From assembly GCA_942492065.1 (NCBI GenBank), contig CALODV010000008.1, positions 868,001 to 932,000 on the forward strand: a stretch of DNA of 64,000 bases, given 5' to 3'. Below the pieces are notes generated by a model, which was not told the DNA's origin, did no database searches, and saw only the letters and a program-made list of their open reading frames with translations. Positions 1 to 9,275 of this stretch are shown here, piece by piece. Origin of the DNA: G963665815 sp942492065 (GTDB lineage: Bacteria; Cloacimonadota; Cloacimonadia; Cloacimonadales; JAIOQZ01). Within the stretch, counting starts at the first letter, position 1. Each line of letters starts with the position of its first letter. Both the position numbers and the translations under genes were made by a program.

Positions 1-2120
1 CCTGAGCCCATATGATTTCCTTCATCATCAGTTCCTTTCCAGACCACACTGTTTTCTCCTTGAGGACAAGTTCCATCGACCAGAGTAGTAATTCTTTGCC
101 CCTTTATATTAAAGACAGCCAATTTAGCAACTTGCTGTTCCGGTAAGGTAAACGTGATACATGTTTCAGGATTGAAAGGATTAGGATAATTCTTCAGCTC
201 AGCTCTTTTGAATCTTCCAATTCTATTTTCCTCTACTGAAGTATTGTTTCTTCCGTATATTCTGAAATCATCAAAAGATATATCTCCGAAGGTTGCACCG
301 GAACATTCAAATGCAAACTCAGATGTAGTACCCATTAAGACAGTCATATCGACAGTTTGCTTTGTCCAGCAGTACATCCCCGTTTGATCTGAACTTGTCC
401 ATAGTGTCATCCAGTTTCCACCATCCATTCTTGCTTTCAGTCTTAAAGATGGATATTGAGGATATTGATGAGCATAGGCTGTGTAAAACTCAACATTAAC
501 AACATCCATGACAGGAATCTGGACAGGAGGAGATATTATTGTAGAGTTTAAGTTTTGGAAGTTTGCATGAGTTGTAGGGCTATAGACATTTATTGCATCT
601 ATAAAATTGAAAGATACCAGTTCATTCTGAGAATTATCCCAGATATTGTCCGGATCGGTCCAGCCATTAAGACCAGTATCAAAATTTTCGCTGTAAATCA
701 GACTGTCCCGATGAACGTGAAAATTCACACTTTTGTAATTACTGTTACCTTCACTGTTAGTCAGCACAGCTGTAACATTATGATAACCGCTTTCAAGAGC
801 AAAAACATTATAAGTATAATTAATAACATTACTTCCCTGATACCATTGTGTTCCATCTATAAAATATCTTACATCGTTTATATCGTTAATATTCTCTACA
901 TCAAGAGAAATGGTAAGATTATCATCTCCGGAGTATGATTGAGGTGGAGAAGGTGATATAAAACTGAAGTCCGTGTAGTTGGCAGTATTCTTATTGATAT
1001 CCAGTACAACAGAAGAGAAGATGTTTAGACCTGATGGCATACCTGAAAGAGGAAAACTATACCAACCATCAGCCATTCCACCCCATCCGAAGTTAAAGTG
1101 AAACTCCTCATTAGTATTGTATCCATCTACAATAATTTGATGTCCTCCTCCTGTAGAAATCAGTGCACACATTTGTGCAGGCAATCCAAGCATCATATTT
1201 TGCTTCAACCTTTCAAATAGATCAATGTCTGAATCAATCAAAGTGACGGCATTATTAAATCCGAATCTTCTATACCCATTTTCAATCTGTGGAGTAAAAT
1301 ATGTCCCGGAACCTCCTGATGTATATGATTGCTGCCTCGCAGCTATTCCACATGCGAAAATCAGAGCAGCTTTGAGTGTATCACTGAGAGAGGTGTTATT
1401 GTTATAACAATTCTGTACTTGAGCAATGTATGAGTTAACTTCCGGAAAGCTCAGAAAACCCCAGTTATCATGATCAACCCCAATAGTGTAACCCGGTTGA
1501 GCTATATAACTGTCATCTTGTGTAAAAGTTGTGCTGTTAGTCTGTTTGTGAAAGTCAACTATCATACTCATAGCAACAGATGGACATCCTGCCAAAGATC
1601 TTTGAGACTGATTTACCGGATCGTTTGGACAAAACATGTTGTAGGGTGCATATTGTTCCCAGGATGTTTCAATCCAACCACCTGTTGTCGTAGTGCCAGA
1701 TGGAGGCCAGTAATCAACAGGTCGATCAACGGATTGACCCGAAATCAATAAATCCCATTCAAGAATGTTATCTGCTTCTGAAAAGTAGCTCCTGTTAAGC
1801 AGTATCATTTTGCTTAAGAACTTTTTGTAAATATGAGAGTTTTTCTCATTAATTTCCAGATCTGAACTGAATGAATATCCGAGAACAGGGACATCGTCCT
1901 TACTAACTGACATAAGAATGAACCCTTTCGGCTCCAGATTTACTACGTTAATTTTCATTTTCCCATGAATTTGCAGATGATTAACTGATTCGATTGACAA
2001 ATCACAATTGCGTTCTCTAAGAAATGAATTTGCAGCTCTTTCAGTTTCGTTGGTAGTCAAAGCAAAAGAGCATGTTAAAATCAAATAGAATACAATTGTA
2101 AATATACAAGCCTTCTTCAT
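1..2120 (-). CDS. C10 family (streptopain-like) cysteine protease with T9SS sorting domain, 3' end outside window
   Basis: Secreted papain-like protease; 706 codons are present and the frame is still open at base 1, so the C-terminus is missing. Residues 1-19 form a signal peptide and a propeptide-like region follows. The catalytic Cys is residue 179 (AGCPSVAMSM) and the catalytic His residue 327 (GGGHQIIVDGY), followed by the conserved HFNFGWGG loop. The Cys-His spacing of 148 equals that of SpeB (C192/H340), so the enzyme looks intact. After about residue 380 come beta-sandwich modules, then NYPNPFNPET near residue 640, the start of a type A T9SS sorting domain; this implies export to the cell surface or medium. 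The ATG at 2120 has an AGGAGG just upstream and lies 10 bases after the TetR gene stop, so the two are probably co-transcribed. Family assignment is firm; substrate unknown. Confidence 0.9.
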   Translation of the reverse strand, partial: MKKACIFTIVFYLILTCSFALTTNETERAANSFLRERNCDLSIESVNHLQIHGKMKINVVNLEPKGFILMSVSKDDVPVLGYSFSSDLEINEKNSHIYKKFLSKMILLNRSYFSEADNILEWDLLISGQSVDRPVDYWPPSGTTTTGGWIETSWEQYAPYNMFCPNDPVNQSQRSLAGCPSVAMSMIVDFHKQTNSTTFTQDDSYIAQPGYTIGVDHDNWGFLSFPEVNSYIAQVQNCYNNNTSLSDTLKAALIFACGIAARQQSYTSGGSGTYFTPQIENGYRRFGFNNAVTLIDSDIDLFERLKQNMMLGLPAQMCALISTGGGHQIIVDGYNTNEEFHFNFGWGGMADGWYSFPLSGMPSGLNIFSSVVLDINKNTANYTDFSFISPSPPQSYSGDDNLTISLDVENINDINDVRYFIDGTQWYQGSNVINYTYNVFALESGYHNVTAVLTNSEGNSNYKSVNFHVHRDSLIYSENFDTGLNGWTDPDNIWDNSQNELVSFNFIDAINVYSPTTHANFQNLNSTIISPPVQIPVMDVVNVEFYTAYAHQYPQYPSLRLKARMDGGNWMTLWTSSDQTGMYCWTKQTVDMTVLMGTTSEFAFECSGATFGDISFDDFRIYGRNNTSVEENRIGRFKRAELKNYPNPFNPETCITFTLPEQQVAKLAVFNIKGQRITTLVDGTCPQGENSVVWKGTDDEGNHMGS

Positions 2121-2130
2121 TTTTCCTCCT

Positions 2131-2742
2131 TTATCTAAATGCTTTTAACAGCATCTCAAACAATTTACTAAAATTTGTTTCTCTGTCGATAGTTGTATCC
2201 GCAGTTACAATTGCATTCTTCATAAGAGACAGAATTGTAGACATATAAAACTGACATGCTGAATCAATATCCAAATCGGATGAAAAACTTCCATCAATCA
2301 TCCCAATCCTGAAAATATCAGAAAGACGATTAAGGAAATAAGTTTTCTCACTGTAAAAGTCCTCTAACGCTTCAGTACTGATAATAGATTTATTTTCCTC
2401 AATAATATAAAAGTAATCATCAAGTGTAAAAAATCCGAAATGTTTGTTATATGTTCTGAACCTTTCTATTCCATAAACCCTGAATTTATCCAATCCTGAT
2501 TCTGCTTCTTCAATAAGTTTATCATAGTGTTTCCGGTGCATCTTGACCATTATCATATAAGCGTGAAGAAATAAATCAGGTTTACTTGTAAAATAATTGT
2601 ATACTGTCCTCTTGGTAAACTCAGCTTTTTTAGCTATCTCATCTAAAGAAACATGATCATATCCCTTTTTCATGAAAAGCTTATAGGCAACCGAGATTAT
2701 TTCTTTTTTTCTACGGTATTTATCCCTTTCTTTTCTGTCCAT
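2131..2742 (-). CDS. TetR/AcrR family transcriptional regulator
   Basis: 203-residue DNA-binding repressor-type protein. The N-terminal helix-turn-helix covers about residues 12-60 (SLDEIAKKAEFTKRTVYNYF), the usual TetR signature. The C-terminal ligand and dimer domain is divergent, so no inducer can be named. ATG at 2742 follows AAGGAG at a 5-base spacing. A palindromic operator lies immediately upstream (2757-2783), suggesting autorepression. The only gene close behind is the C10 protease (10-base gap), making that protease the most likely co-regulated target. No efflux pump, the common partner of TetR proteins, is next to it. Confidence 0.9.
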   Translation of the reverse strand: MDRKERDKYRRKKEIISVAYKLFMKKGYDHVSLDEIAKKAEFTKRTVYNYFTSKPDLFLHAYMIMVKMHRKHYDKLIEEAESGLDKFRVYGIERFRTYNKHFGFFTLDDYFYIIEENKSIISTEALEDFYSEKTYFLNRLSDIFRIGMIDGSFSSDLDIDSACQFYMSTILSLMKNAIVTADTTIDRETNFSKLFEMLLKAFR

Positions 2743-2756
2743 TACAACTCCTTTAA

Positions 2757-2783
2757 TATACTAATAGTATACTTCATATACTA
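2757..2783 (-). promoter_or_regulatory. Probable TetR operator with three half-sites, overlapping the promoter
   Basis: TATACTAATAGTATA (2757-2771) is a perfect 7-bp inverted repeat around one central base. A further half-site TATACTA follows at 2777-2783, exactly 20 bp from the first, about two helical turns. It sits 15 bases upstream of the TetR start codon and just downstream of a TTGACT box (2794-2799), the position expected for an autorepressor. Binding is inferred. Confidence 0.65.
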
Positions 2784-2818
2784 AGGGTTATTAAGTCAAG
2801 AGATTTATCCTTTTAAGC

Positions 2819-2852
2819 AAAAAAAAATAGCTAAGAATGAATCTTAGCTATT
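2819..2852 (-). terminator. Rho-independent terminator ending the ten-gene unit
   Basis: On the minus strand AATAGCTAAGA and TCTTAGCTATT form an 11-bp perfect stem with a 5-base loop, followed directly by a run of T. It lies 24 bases after the stop codon of the gene ending at 2876 and separates it from the TetR/protease pair. Confidence 0.88.
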
Positions 2853-2875
2853 AAACTTACAGAAATATATATATC

Positions 2876-3634
2876 TTACTTTTGTTCTCTTGGTTCAAAT
2901 ATAGATTCGTCTATCTGGCGATTAAAGTTCAGGCTTGTTACAATTATTTTGTAATTTACAGGTTCAGGGTTATCATAAGAAACAACTAATACCTCTTTTT
3001 TATATGGATTTCTGAAACCATCAACAGTTTTATAATCAGAGTATTTTGTTTCTCTTGTACCATTTTCATCAGTACGTATATCTTTCAGAACATCAAAAGT
3101 CTCAATATCGATATATCTCTTTGTTGTGATACCTTTATCCTTGTTCTTTATTCTTATATAATAGCATTTTCTTCCGGATACTTTTTTAATGCCTTTTAGC
3201 TTTACTGAATAATATGGAGAATCAGGATTAAGATATTCATACTGATCGTACATTGATTCTTTCTTTTCTTCAACATCTTCCTTCTCTTCTTCATCCTCGA
3301 TTAATGAATACTCACCATTTTCAACCTTCCAGGCTACTTCTCCATTATAGCCGAATAAATAATCACCTCTTGATGAACTGGTTTTTTGATAGAATTTAAC
3401 AGTAGATGTATCCGGTCTGAAAAAGACAGAATTTTCAGTTCGATTCATTTTTTGCCCCTGAGCTTTAATTTCTATAGTCTGGTTTGTTTCTGAACTTGTA
3501 ATAGATTCAAGTTTTTCTTTTCCACCTCTAAGTTCCAGTTCTTTTTTAAGAACTTCGTAAGGGTCCTTTAGTTCCTCAGCCATCGCAGGCAATATTAACA
3601 GTAAAATGAATAGTGCAGCTACAAGTTTCTTCAT
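2876..3634 (-). CDS. Secreted LolA-like outer-membrane lipoprotein-sorting-type protein
   Basis: 252 residues with a clear signal peptide (residues 1-19, cleavage after PAMA). The rest is beta-rich with a layout common in exported LolA/LolB-fold proteins of FCB bacteria: KFYQKTSSSRGDYLFGYNGEVAW in two parts, a conserved SGRKCYYIRI strand, KRYIDIETFDVLK, then a Y-K-I-I-V-T strand near the end. An acidic/lysine-rich insertion (about residues 108-128) interrupts the core. ATG at 3634 has GGAG five bases upstream. The gene follows the C25-like gene by 18 bases and is last before a strong terminator. Function is inferred from fold-level resemblance only; it may carry a lipid or lipoprotein, or be a structural periplasmic protein. 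Confidence 0.55.
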   Translation of the reverse strand: MKKLVAALFILLLILPAMAEELKDPYEVLKKELELRGGKEKLESITSSETNQTIEIKAQGQKMNRTENSVFFRPDTSTVKFYQKTSSSRGDYLFGYNGEVAWKVENGEYSLIEDEEEKEDVEEKKESMYDQYEYLNPDSPYYSVKLKGIKKVSGRKCYYIRIKNKDKGITTKRYIDIETFDVLKDIRTDENGTRETKYSDYKTVDGFRNPYKKEVLVVSYDNPEPVNYKIIVTSLNFNRQIDESIFEPREQK

Positions 3635-3652
3635 GGTTTCTCCTCATCTTGT

Positions 3653-6600
3653 TTATTTTATTAATATAATTTTCTTATATTGTACAATGTCTTTAGCTTT
3701 TAATCGTACGAAATAGACACCTGATCCAACAGTTTTCTTCTGTGAATTATCTCCATTCCATAAAATTTCATGTAGTCCTGATGTCAATTCATCTGATACT
3801 AAAGTTTTCACTTTTTGGCCTTTAATATTATAAACTGATAAATCGACATCGGTATTGTCCTCTGCAATACTGAAAGTTATCATTGTTGAAGGATTGAACG
3901 GATTGGGATAGTTATTACACAGTCTCGTTACAAATTTTACACTTTCCACATCATCATTATCAACAAAATTAATCCTTAGGGTATCAGTATTGTGACTTTC
4001 CATATTTTCAGCAAATTCGGCATAAACGTAAAGCTTATAGTTCCTGTCATTCTGTAAATCTAAGCTGAAGTCAGAATTTGAAGTCGAATCTATATAGGTA
4101 ACATTGTTTGCTTCACGAACAATCTTAAACTGAGTAAATCCAATGTCTGAATCGTTACTGAAGTCCCAATCCAGATCAAGGTGACTTCCACTTAGACTAT
4201 ACATCAGGTTTTCAGGTTTTGGTAATCTTTCCAGATTGATTTCATGAAAATTAAAATCATCTGATATATCAGATAATGACACCAGATTGTAGATATTACT
4301 CTGGTTAACATATCCCTTTGTAACAACATCAAGGGTTACAGTGGTACCATCAACGTAAATTTCATACAGTCCATCAGAGTATGGATTAAATACCTGTCCA
4401 TCCACAGATAGTCTGATATTCTCATAATCAGTTGCACTATTCTCCAGATTAACAACACCATGCAGCCGAATTCTGGAAATCCTTACTCCCTCCAATACTA
4501 CATCATCTATATACCAGTGAGCAGTAAATTGCTGTTCTACACCTGTGGTGAAATACAGATTAGCAAAGTCATAGAACCTCAATGCAGGAATAACAAAATG
4601 AACTTCCTCTCTGGGACCGTTAGTTGGCAGAGTTTCATTGATGAAAAAGTAGTTTCTTCTCCATGGTGACATATCGACGATTTTTACAGCTCGCTTAAGA
4701 GGACTGTTTGACAAATTATTCTTAAAAGAAACTTTTAATTTTCTATATATATCGCCGACAAATGAGTAGTTAGCTACAATGCTTTCATAATCGGGATTAG
4801 TTGACATAAGAAGTTCCGGAGATGTTCCTCCCGCATTAGAAGTTCCGACGATTGTGCCGTTTCTCATCCACCATTCCTGCCAGTTATTAGTGAAATCATC
4901 TGAAAAGACCATCTCGAGATTACCGCAAACATCGTAAAATGTGAAGTCACAGAAATAGCCATTATTGTATGATATTGCCCCGGAGAACTCAATCTTCAAT
5001 CCTTGAGCAAGTGTATTATCCGTTATAAACGGCATAGACACAATAAAGTGAGTATCATCTTCTGAAAATGACGGATTTCCAAAAGACATGCCGGGAACAT
5101 TGGAACCAAAACTGAAATGAGGATTCTGAATATTCAGACTGCCTGATTTTTTGAATATCACCTCAAATGTTCCGCTCTCCATTGTCTCTATCTGATTATC
5201 ATCCCCATCATCATAAACAAATTTATCGTAAATCAATTCAGGTGATTTAACTATCCAGAAACACTCATACTCAGCTTTCCTGTTATCGTGTTCAATAATT
5301 ATTGAAAGACTGACCTTTTCATTGTTAGGGCAAGTACTGTCAATACTGAAATGAATTTCAGAATCTATATCTACTGTAGTTCCAGATTGCAGATTTTCAA
5401 CACTAACAGGATTTGTTGAAATTGACAAATATTGAGATCCTGACTCAAATCTGACTCTCAGAGAATCACAATCCTGCAACCCAATATTTCTCAATCTTAT
5501 ATCCAGATTAACCTGTTCCCCATTATTAATTTCTCCGCTGTTATCTGCATCTAAGGAAGAAAAATCATCAAGAATCACAAAGGCATGATCGGGGGTATCA
5601 AAATTATGTCTGAAGGTAATAGCTGTGTCATTCACTAAGGATTGTGCAGTTGCCGGATATCTGTTAGCAAAAGTATATTCTAAACCTGTCTGTCCTGATT
5701 TATCAGCAATACCGACAGTGGCATATTCCCCATGATCTACATAAAAACCGTCATAGCTTCCCTGATCAGTATTATGCACTTCGTTATACTGGAACTTGAG
5801 TGAGTTTTCTCTTCCGGGTTGAGAATGAAAATTGTTATCATAAATAATCAGTTGGAAAGTCTCTAACGAATTGTCAAATCTGTTGAGTAAGTCAGTCCAT
5901 TGAACTATAAATGTGTGATTCGCAGTATCATTATAGTAAGATACTCTGGAGTTTTCGTTTATAAGAAGATCATCCCAGAAAGGTGCAATTATAGGTTTGG
6001 GAACCATTGGTCCAGGTATTGTTCTGTTCATCCAGTCATAATTATAGTGAATACCCGGCATAACAAAACCATTCGATGAAATACTCAAATTATGGAATAA
6101 ATCACCGTAAAATCTAAGGCTGAATGGCAATGGGACAGTTACCATATCACCGGAACCTTCGTAATCATAGTCAACCATAGCTAAAACAGTACCAGAACCT
6201 CCCTGTTCGGGATCTATCTCAATCCAATCATATGGCTCAGGCAGATGTTCCGCAGCATCATTATTGTGTACGGCAATATATCCGTATGAATCAGGACCGG
6301 AGGGTTGGTCAACTGTAGGTTCCAGATTATCAATATAGAATTCAATTTTTTCTTCAAACCCCTGATTATTGGTTATCAGAAGATTGAATTCGAAGTTCTC
6401 TGTATTATAAATATTATCATACACAAATGTGAAAGGATCGCTCACTGTAATGGACGAAATTCCCGGTAATTGTTGAAGAAAGGCTGTACTGTCTGTAATG
6501 CTTATTCTGTCATCTGTTGTGCTTAGCAAAAGTGTAAGTGAATCAACAGATATATCACTTAGGTTTTCGATTTCAACTGAGAAATTTACATCCGCTTGTG

Positions 6601-8803
6601 GAGAAGGAATAGACAAAAGATTAACACTGCTGAATTCAACTTCCGCATTACAGACCATTAATGAATGATTGAAAGTTTCCGTATTATTGCCATGACTTAA
6701 ATTAGTATGTATAATCAATGGATATCCACTGGGTATTGAATTACCGGGATTAACAGCAGCATTATATACATAAGTTGATTGAGTCTGAATTATTGGAATA
6801 ACTATTAAAGGATCAATAATACTAACATGGGATGAATCTGTTGATATTGAAATGGATACATTCTGTAAGTCAGATGCTGAATCATTAATTATCCTGAAAG
6901 GAAGTACATTATTTGAGCCTGACAGAAGTTCAGCCGCAGACTCACATCTGAGATCTATATCGGTATAATCAACAACTGCGTAGACCGTATCAACAAGTGG
7001 AATCATCTGGGGATGAAAAGCTGTCATCTGCAGTTCAGTTTGAAGACTGATATTTAATTGTATCTGATAATAACCGTTAGTATCTGTTATCCCAGTATAG
7101 AATGAGTCGATTACGGAATCATAAAGAGTTACCGAAGCATTTGATATTGCATTATTATTCATATCTTTTAATTCTCCGGCAAAGAAATTAGCATGTATGG
7201 ATATAGTATCCTGGTGCTCGGATAACATCAGTTGAGGAGTTTTACATCTTAAGTTTAATTCAGGATCGCCAAAGTACTCCTTACCGATAGTATACCAGTC
7301 TACATAGTAATTTGGATTCCATGGATAGTTCCTGTATAGCTGTAGTTTTCCTTTATTCAGAGCTGCAGAAATATTGAAATTACCGTCCTCGTAAAACGAG
7401 CTTGCAATACCGGCTGTGATAATATTATTGAAACAAGTATGAGTTGCAGACGTAGAACCGAAACCAGCAACAGCTCCAATTGAAGTGCTTGGAGTTCCTA
7501 CACGGAGAAATTTTTCTACATCAGATGGATAAGGTTGGTCAAAATTGCCTGTAAAACATGTAATTGCAGAAATCAATGGAGTCATATTGAAGTTAACAAG
7601 ATTTTCTGTGTCGGTCTCTGTCCAGTGACTGAAAGTGCCGAATCCACGATAAAAATATGCTCCTACTCCATTATTAAGAGCATTTTGAATGCTGTTAACA
7701 TATGGCTGATCGTAAACCAATGAATATGAATAATCAACAGGATATTCATCCATCATATCGTTTACATATTCCATTGTTAGTACGGTAGAAGATCCGGAAT
7801 CTATATGGTCCCCAACCAGCAACAGGTTTTCGAACCAATCATCTCCTGCCCTTGTTGGAGCAAATTCATAGTTTATTATCTTTGATAATATCGACTGGAG
7901 CTGACCTGCACTTTCATATGTTATTCTGCCAACCTGTAAGTCAGGAAACTGATCACCAGAAGACATAAGGCTATACGGATGATCTCCATGCACACTTTGG
8001 TCATCGAAGTCTTCATACCATGTGGGTACAATGTAAGATGTTGCAGCATTACCAAGAATCAGTACATATTCTGGAGGCAGATCCCAAGTATCATAAGCAT
8101 TCTTAATGTAATACCAGATTTCTGAATTTGTAGAATTACTGCTGAAAGCTCTTGTATTGACCTCTAAGCCCTTCATCTTTTTCCAGAGTATAAATGAAGA
8201 TATCTCATTCATAATTATCGGATCATCCGGTAAAACAATGAGATAAGAGCCTCTGGTGTTGGCTGACGCACTTAAAGAGTTACAATTAATAACAAGTGAA
8301 TTCACAAACTGATCAAAATTTCCTGATTCCAAATTTTCAGAATATTCAGCAGTATACTCAGATTGTGTGAATGTTATTTCTATATCAATCTCAGAGTTTA
8401 GAAATACTGCATCCTCTTCAATTGAAAGTGGGTTAACATTGACTAAGATTATTCTGTGATTTCTGGAATATCCATCTTTAGATACGAAAACAGGACTTTC
8501 TTTATCCTGAAGTAATGATATTGTTGTTTTGGTCTGAGATATGATTTTGTAAGACAGAGTGTAGTTTTTACCTTTCGGAACATAAGCATAGAATCCAGAC
8601 ATCTGCTGTATATCCACATCTGGATTTTCATTTCCCTTAAATACGACTATCCCATTTTCATTTATTGAGTAGTCTGGGATTTTATATTTTACACTCAGAA
8701 TATTTTCATTTTCGTGTAGAATTTCAAAATCAGCATGTAAAGCTGATATCATTAAAAATACAAACCATATACCGATTATTACCGCCCTGTAAATCTTCGG
8801 CAT
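3653..8803 (-). CDS. Giant C25 (gingipain-like) surface protein with T9SS sorting domain; catalytic His missing
   Basis: 1716 residues. Order: signal peptide (1-24); propeptide-like region with YAYVPKGKNY; C25 caspase-like domain about residues 185-510; carboxypeptidase-regulatory-like beta domain near 545-600; a series of CARDB/Ig-like repeats; fibronectin-like module near 1540-1610; and a C-terminal sorting domain (YPNPFNPST, GVYFVRL) ending in a basic tail. In C25 proteases the motif is GHGS....W and the nucleophile Cys lies about 30 residues later. Here the motif reads GFGTFSHW: His is replaced by Phe388, while a His appears at 393 next to the conserved Trp394. The Cys is kept (ITCFTGNFD, Cys416). 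It is therefore either a pseudo-protease or uses a rearranged catalytic residue. ATG at 8803 with AGGAGG. Eleven bases follow the upstream gene. Confidence 0.9.
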   Translation of the reverse strand: MPKIYRAVIIGIWFVFLMISALHADFEILHENENILSVKYKIPDYSINENGIVVFKGNENPDVDIQQMSGFYAYVPKGKNYTLSYKIISQTKTTISLLQDKESPVFVSKDGYSRNHRIILVNVNPLSIEEDAVFLNSEIDIEITFTQSEYTAEYSENLESGNFDQFVNSLVINCNSLSASANTRGSYLIVLPDDPIIMNEISSFILWKKMKGLEVNTRAFSSNSTNSEIWYYIKNAYDTWDLPPEYVLILGNAATSYIVPTWYEDFDDQSVHGDHPYSLMSSGDQFPDLQVGRITYESAGQLQSILSKIINYEFAPTRAGDDWFENLLLVGDHIDSGSSTVLTMEYVNDMMDEYPVDYSYSLVYDQPYVNSIQNALNNGVGAYFYRGFGTFSHWTETDTENLVNFNMTPLISAITCFTGNFDQPYPSDVEKFLRVGTPSTSIGAVAGFGSTSATHTCFNNIITAGIASSFYEDGNFNISAALNKGKLQLYRNYPWNPNYYVDWYTIGKEYFGDPELNLRCKTPQLMLSEHQDTISIHANFFAGELKDMNNNAISNASVTLYDSVIDSFYTGITDTNGYYQIQLNISLQTELQMTAFHPQMIPLVDTVYAVVDYTDIDLRCESAAELLSGSNNVLPFRIINDSASDLQNVSISISTDSSHVSIIDPLIVIPIIQTQSTYVYNAAVNPGNSIPSGYPLIIHTNLSHGNNTETFNHSLMVCNAEVEFSSVNLLSIPSPQADVNFSVEIENLSDISVDSLTLLLSTTDDRISITDSTAFLQQLPGISSITVSDPFTFVYDNIYNTENFEFNLLITNNQGFEEKIEFYIDNLEPTVDQPSGPDSYGYIAVHNNDAAEHLPEPYDWIEIDPEQGGSGTVLAMVDYDYEGSGDMVTVPLPFSLRFYGDLFHNLSISSNGFVMPGIHYNYDWMNRTIPGPMVPKPIIAPFWDDLLINENSRVSYYNDTANHTFIVQWTDLLNRFDNSLETFQLIIYDNNFHSQPGRENSLKFQYNEVHNTDQGSYDGFYVDHGEYATVGIADKSGQTGLEYTFANRYPATAQSLVNDTAITFRHNFDTPDHAFVILDDFSSLDADNSGEINNGEQVNLDIRLRNIGLQDCDSLRVRFESGSQYLSISTNPVSVENLQSGTTVDIDSEIHFSIDSTCPNNEKVSLSIIIEHDNRKAEYECFWIVKSPELIYDKFVYDDGDDNQIETMESGTFEVIFKKSGSLNIQNPHFSFGSNVPGMSFGNPSFSEDDTHFIVSMPFITDNTLAQGLKIEFSGAISYNNGYFCDFTFYDVCGNLEMVFSDDFTNNWQEWWMRNGTIVGTSNAGGTSPELLMSTNPDYESIVANYSFVGDIYRKLKVSFKNNLSNSPLKRAVKIVDMSPWRRNYFFINETLPTNGPREEVHFVIPALRFYDFANLYFTTGVEQQFTAHWYIDDVVLEGVRISRIRLHGVVNLENSATDYENIRLSVDGQVFNPYSDGLYEIYVDGTTVTLDVVTKGYVNQSNIYNLVSLSDISDDFNFHEINLERLPKPENLMYSLSGSHLDLDWDFSNDSDIGFTQFKIVREANNVTYIDSTSNSDFSLDLQNDRNYKLYVYAEFAENMESHNTDTLRINFVDNDDVESVKFVTRLCNNYPNPFNPSTMITFSIAEDNTDVDLSVYNIKGQKVKTLVSDELTSGLHEILWNGDNSQKKTVGSGVYFVRLKAKDIVQYKKIILIK

Positions 8804-8814
8804 AATTCCTCCTG

Positions 8815-9264
8815 TTATTTTCTTATATACATGAAATGTGAGTCACCTCTGTATCCAGCAACCTTACTGATTACTATATCAACTATTTCCTGCGATATTG
8901 GTTTTACCAGAAATAAGTCCTCAGTGTAATCAGGTTCGATTGATATTTCTTTGTTACTGTCAAGACTGATATACTCATAAGATTCATCTTCATATTCTAT
9001 CCTGACATTGAGTTCAGTAAGTCTTAAATCAGATCCATTGTAGATTTTAAAGTTAATCTTCATAGTATCATAATCTTCTTCTTTTTGCCAGTCCACAATC
9101 TCTATACTGTTGAGAATCTTGCTTTGCGAACATTGCGAAAGCAGAATTACAGGCAAGGTCAGCAGTACAATGACAGCAAATGTGAACAGAGTAGTCTTCA
9201 CAAGTGTCTCAATCTTTGTTGGATGTGTCTTAGACATTAAATCAGTTAATTTTATATCACTCAT
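8815..9264 (-). CDS. Small membrane-anchored protein of unknown function
   Basis: 149 residues, not recognised. A single transmembrane segment lies at about residues 23-44 (TFAVIVLLTLPVILLS), followed by a C-terminal periplasmic domain of about 100 residues whose beta pattern (KINFKIYNGSDLRLTELNVRIEY) resembles a small Ig-like or FxLYD-type domain. ATG at 9264 has AAAGG at good spacing. It is set 11 bases from both neighbours, between the propeller lipoprotein and the C25-like protein, so it is probably part of the same surface module. Confidence 0.6.
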   Translation of the reverse strand: MSDIKLTDLMSKTHPTKIETLVKTTLFTFAVIVLLTLPVILLSQCSQSKILNSIEIVDWQKEEDYDTMKINFKIYNGSDLRLTELNVRIEYEDESYEYISLDSNKEISIEPDYTEDLFLVKPISQEIVDIVISKVAGYRGDSHFMYIRK

Positions 9265-9275
9265 AGTAAACCTTT

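Noticed and set aside
555..1751. Plus-strand open frames opposite the C10 protease
   Set aside because: They have no ribosome sites or domains and lie over a well-supported minus-strand gene with intact catalytic motifs.
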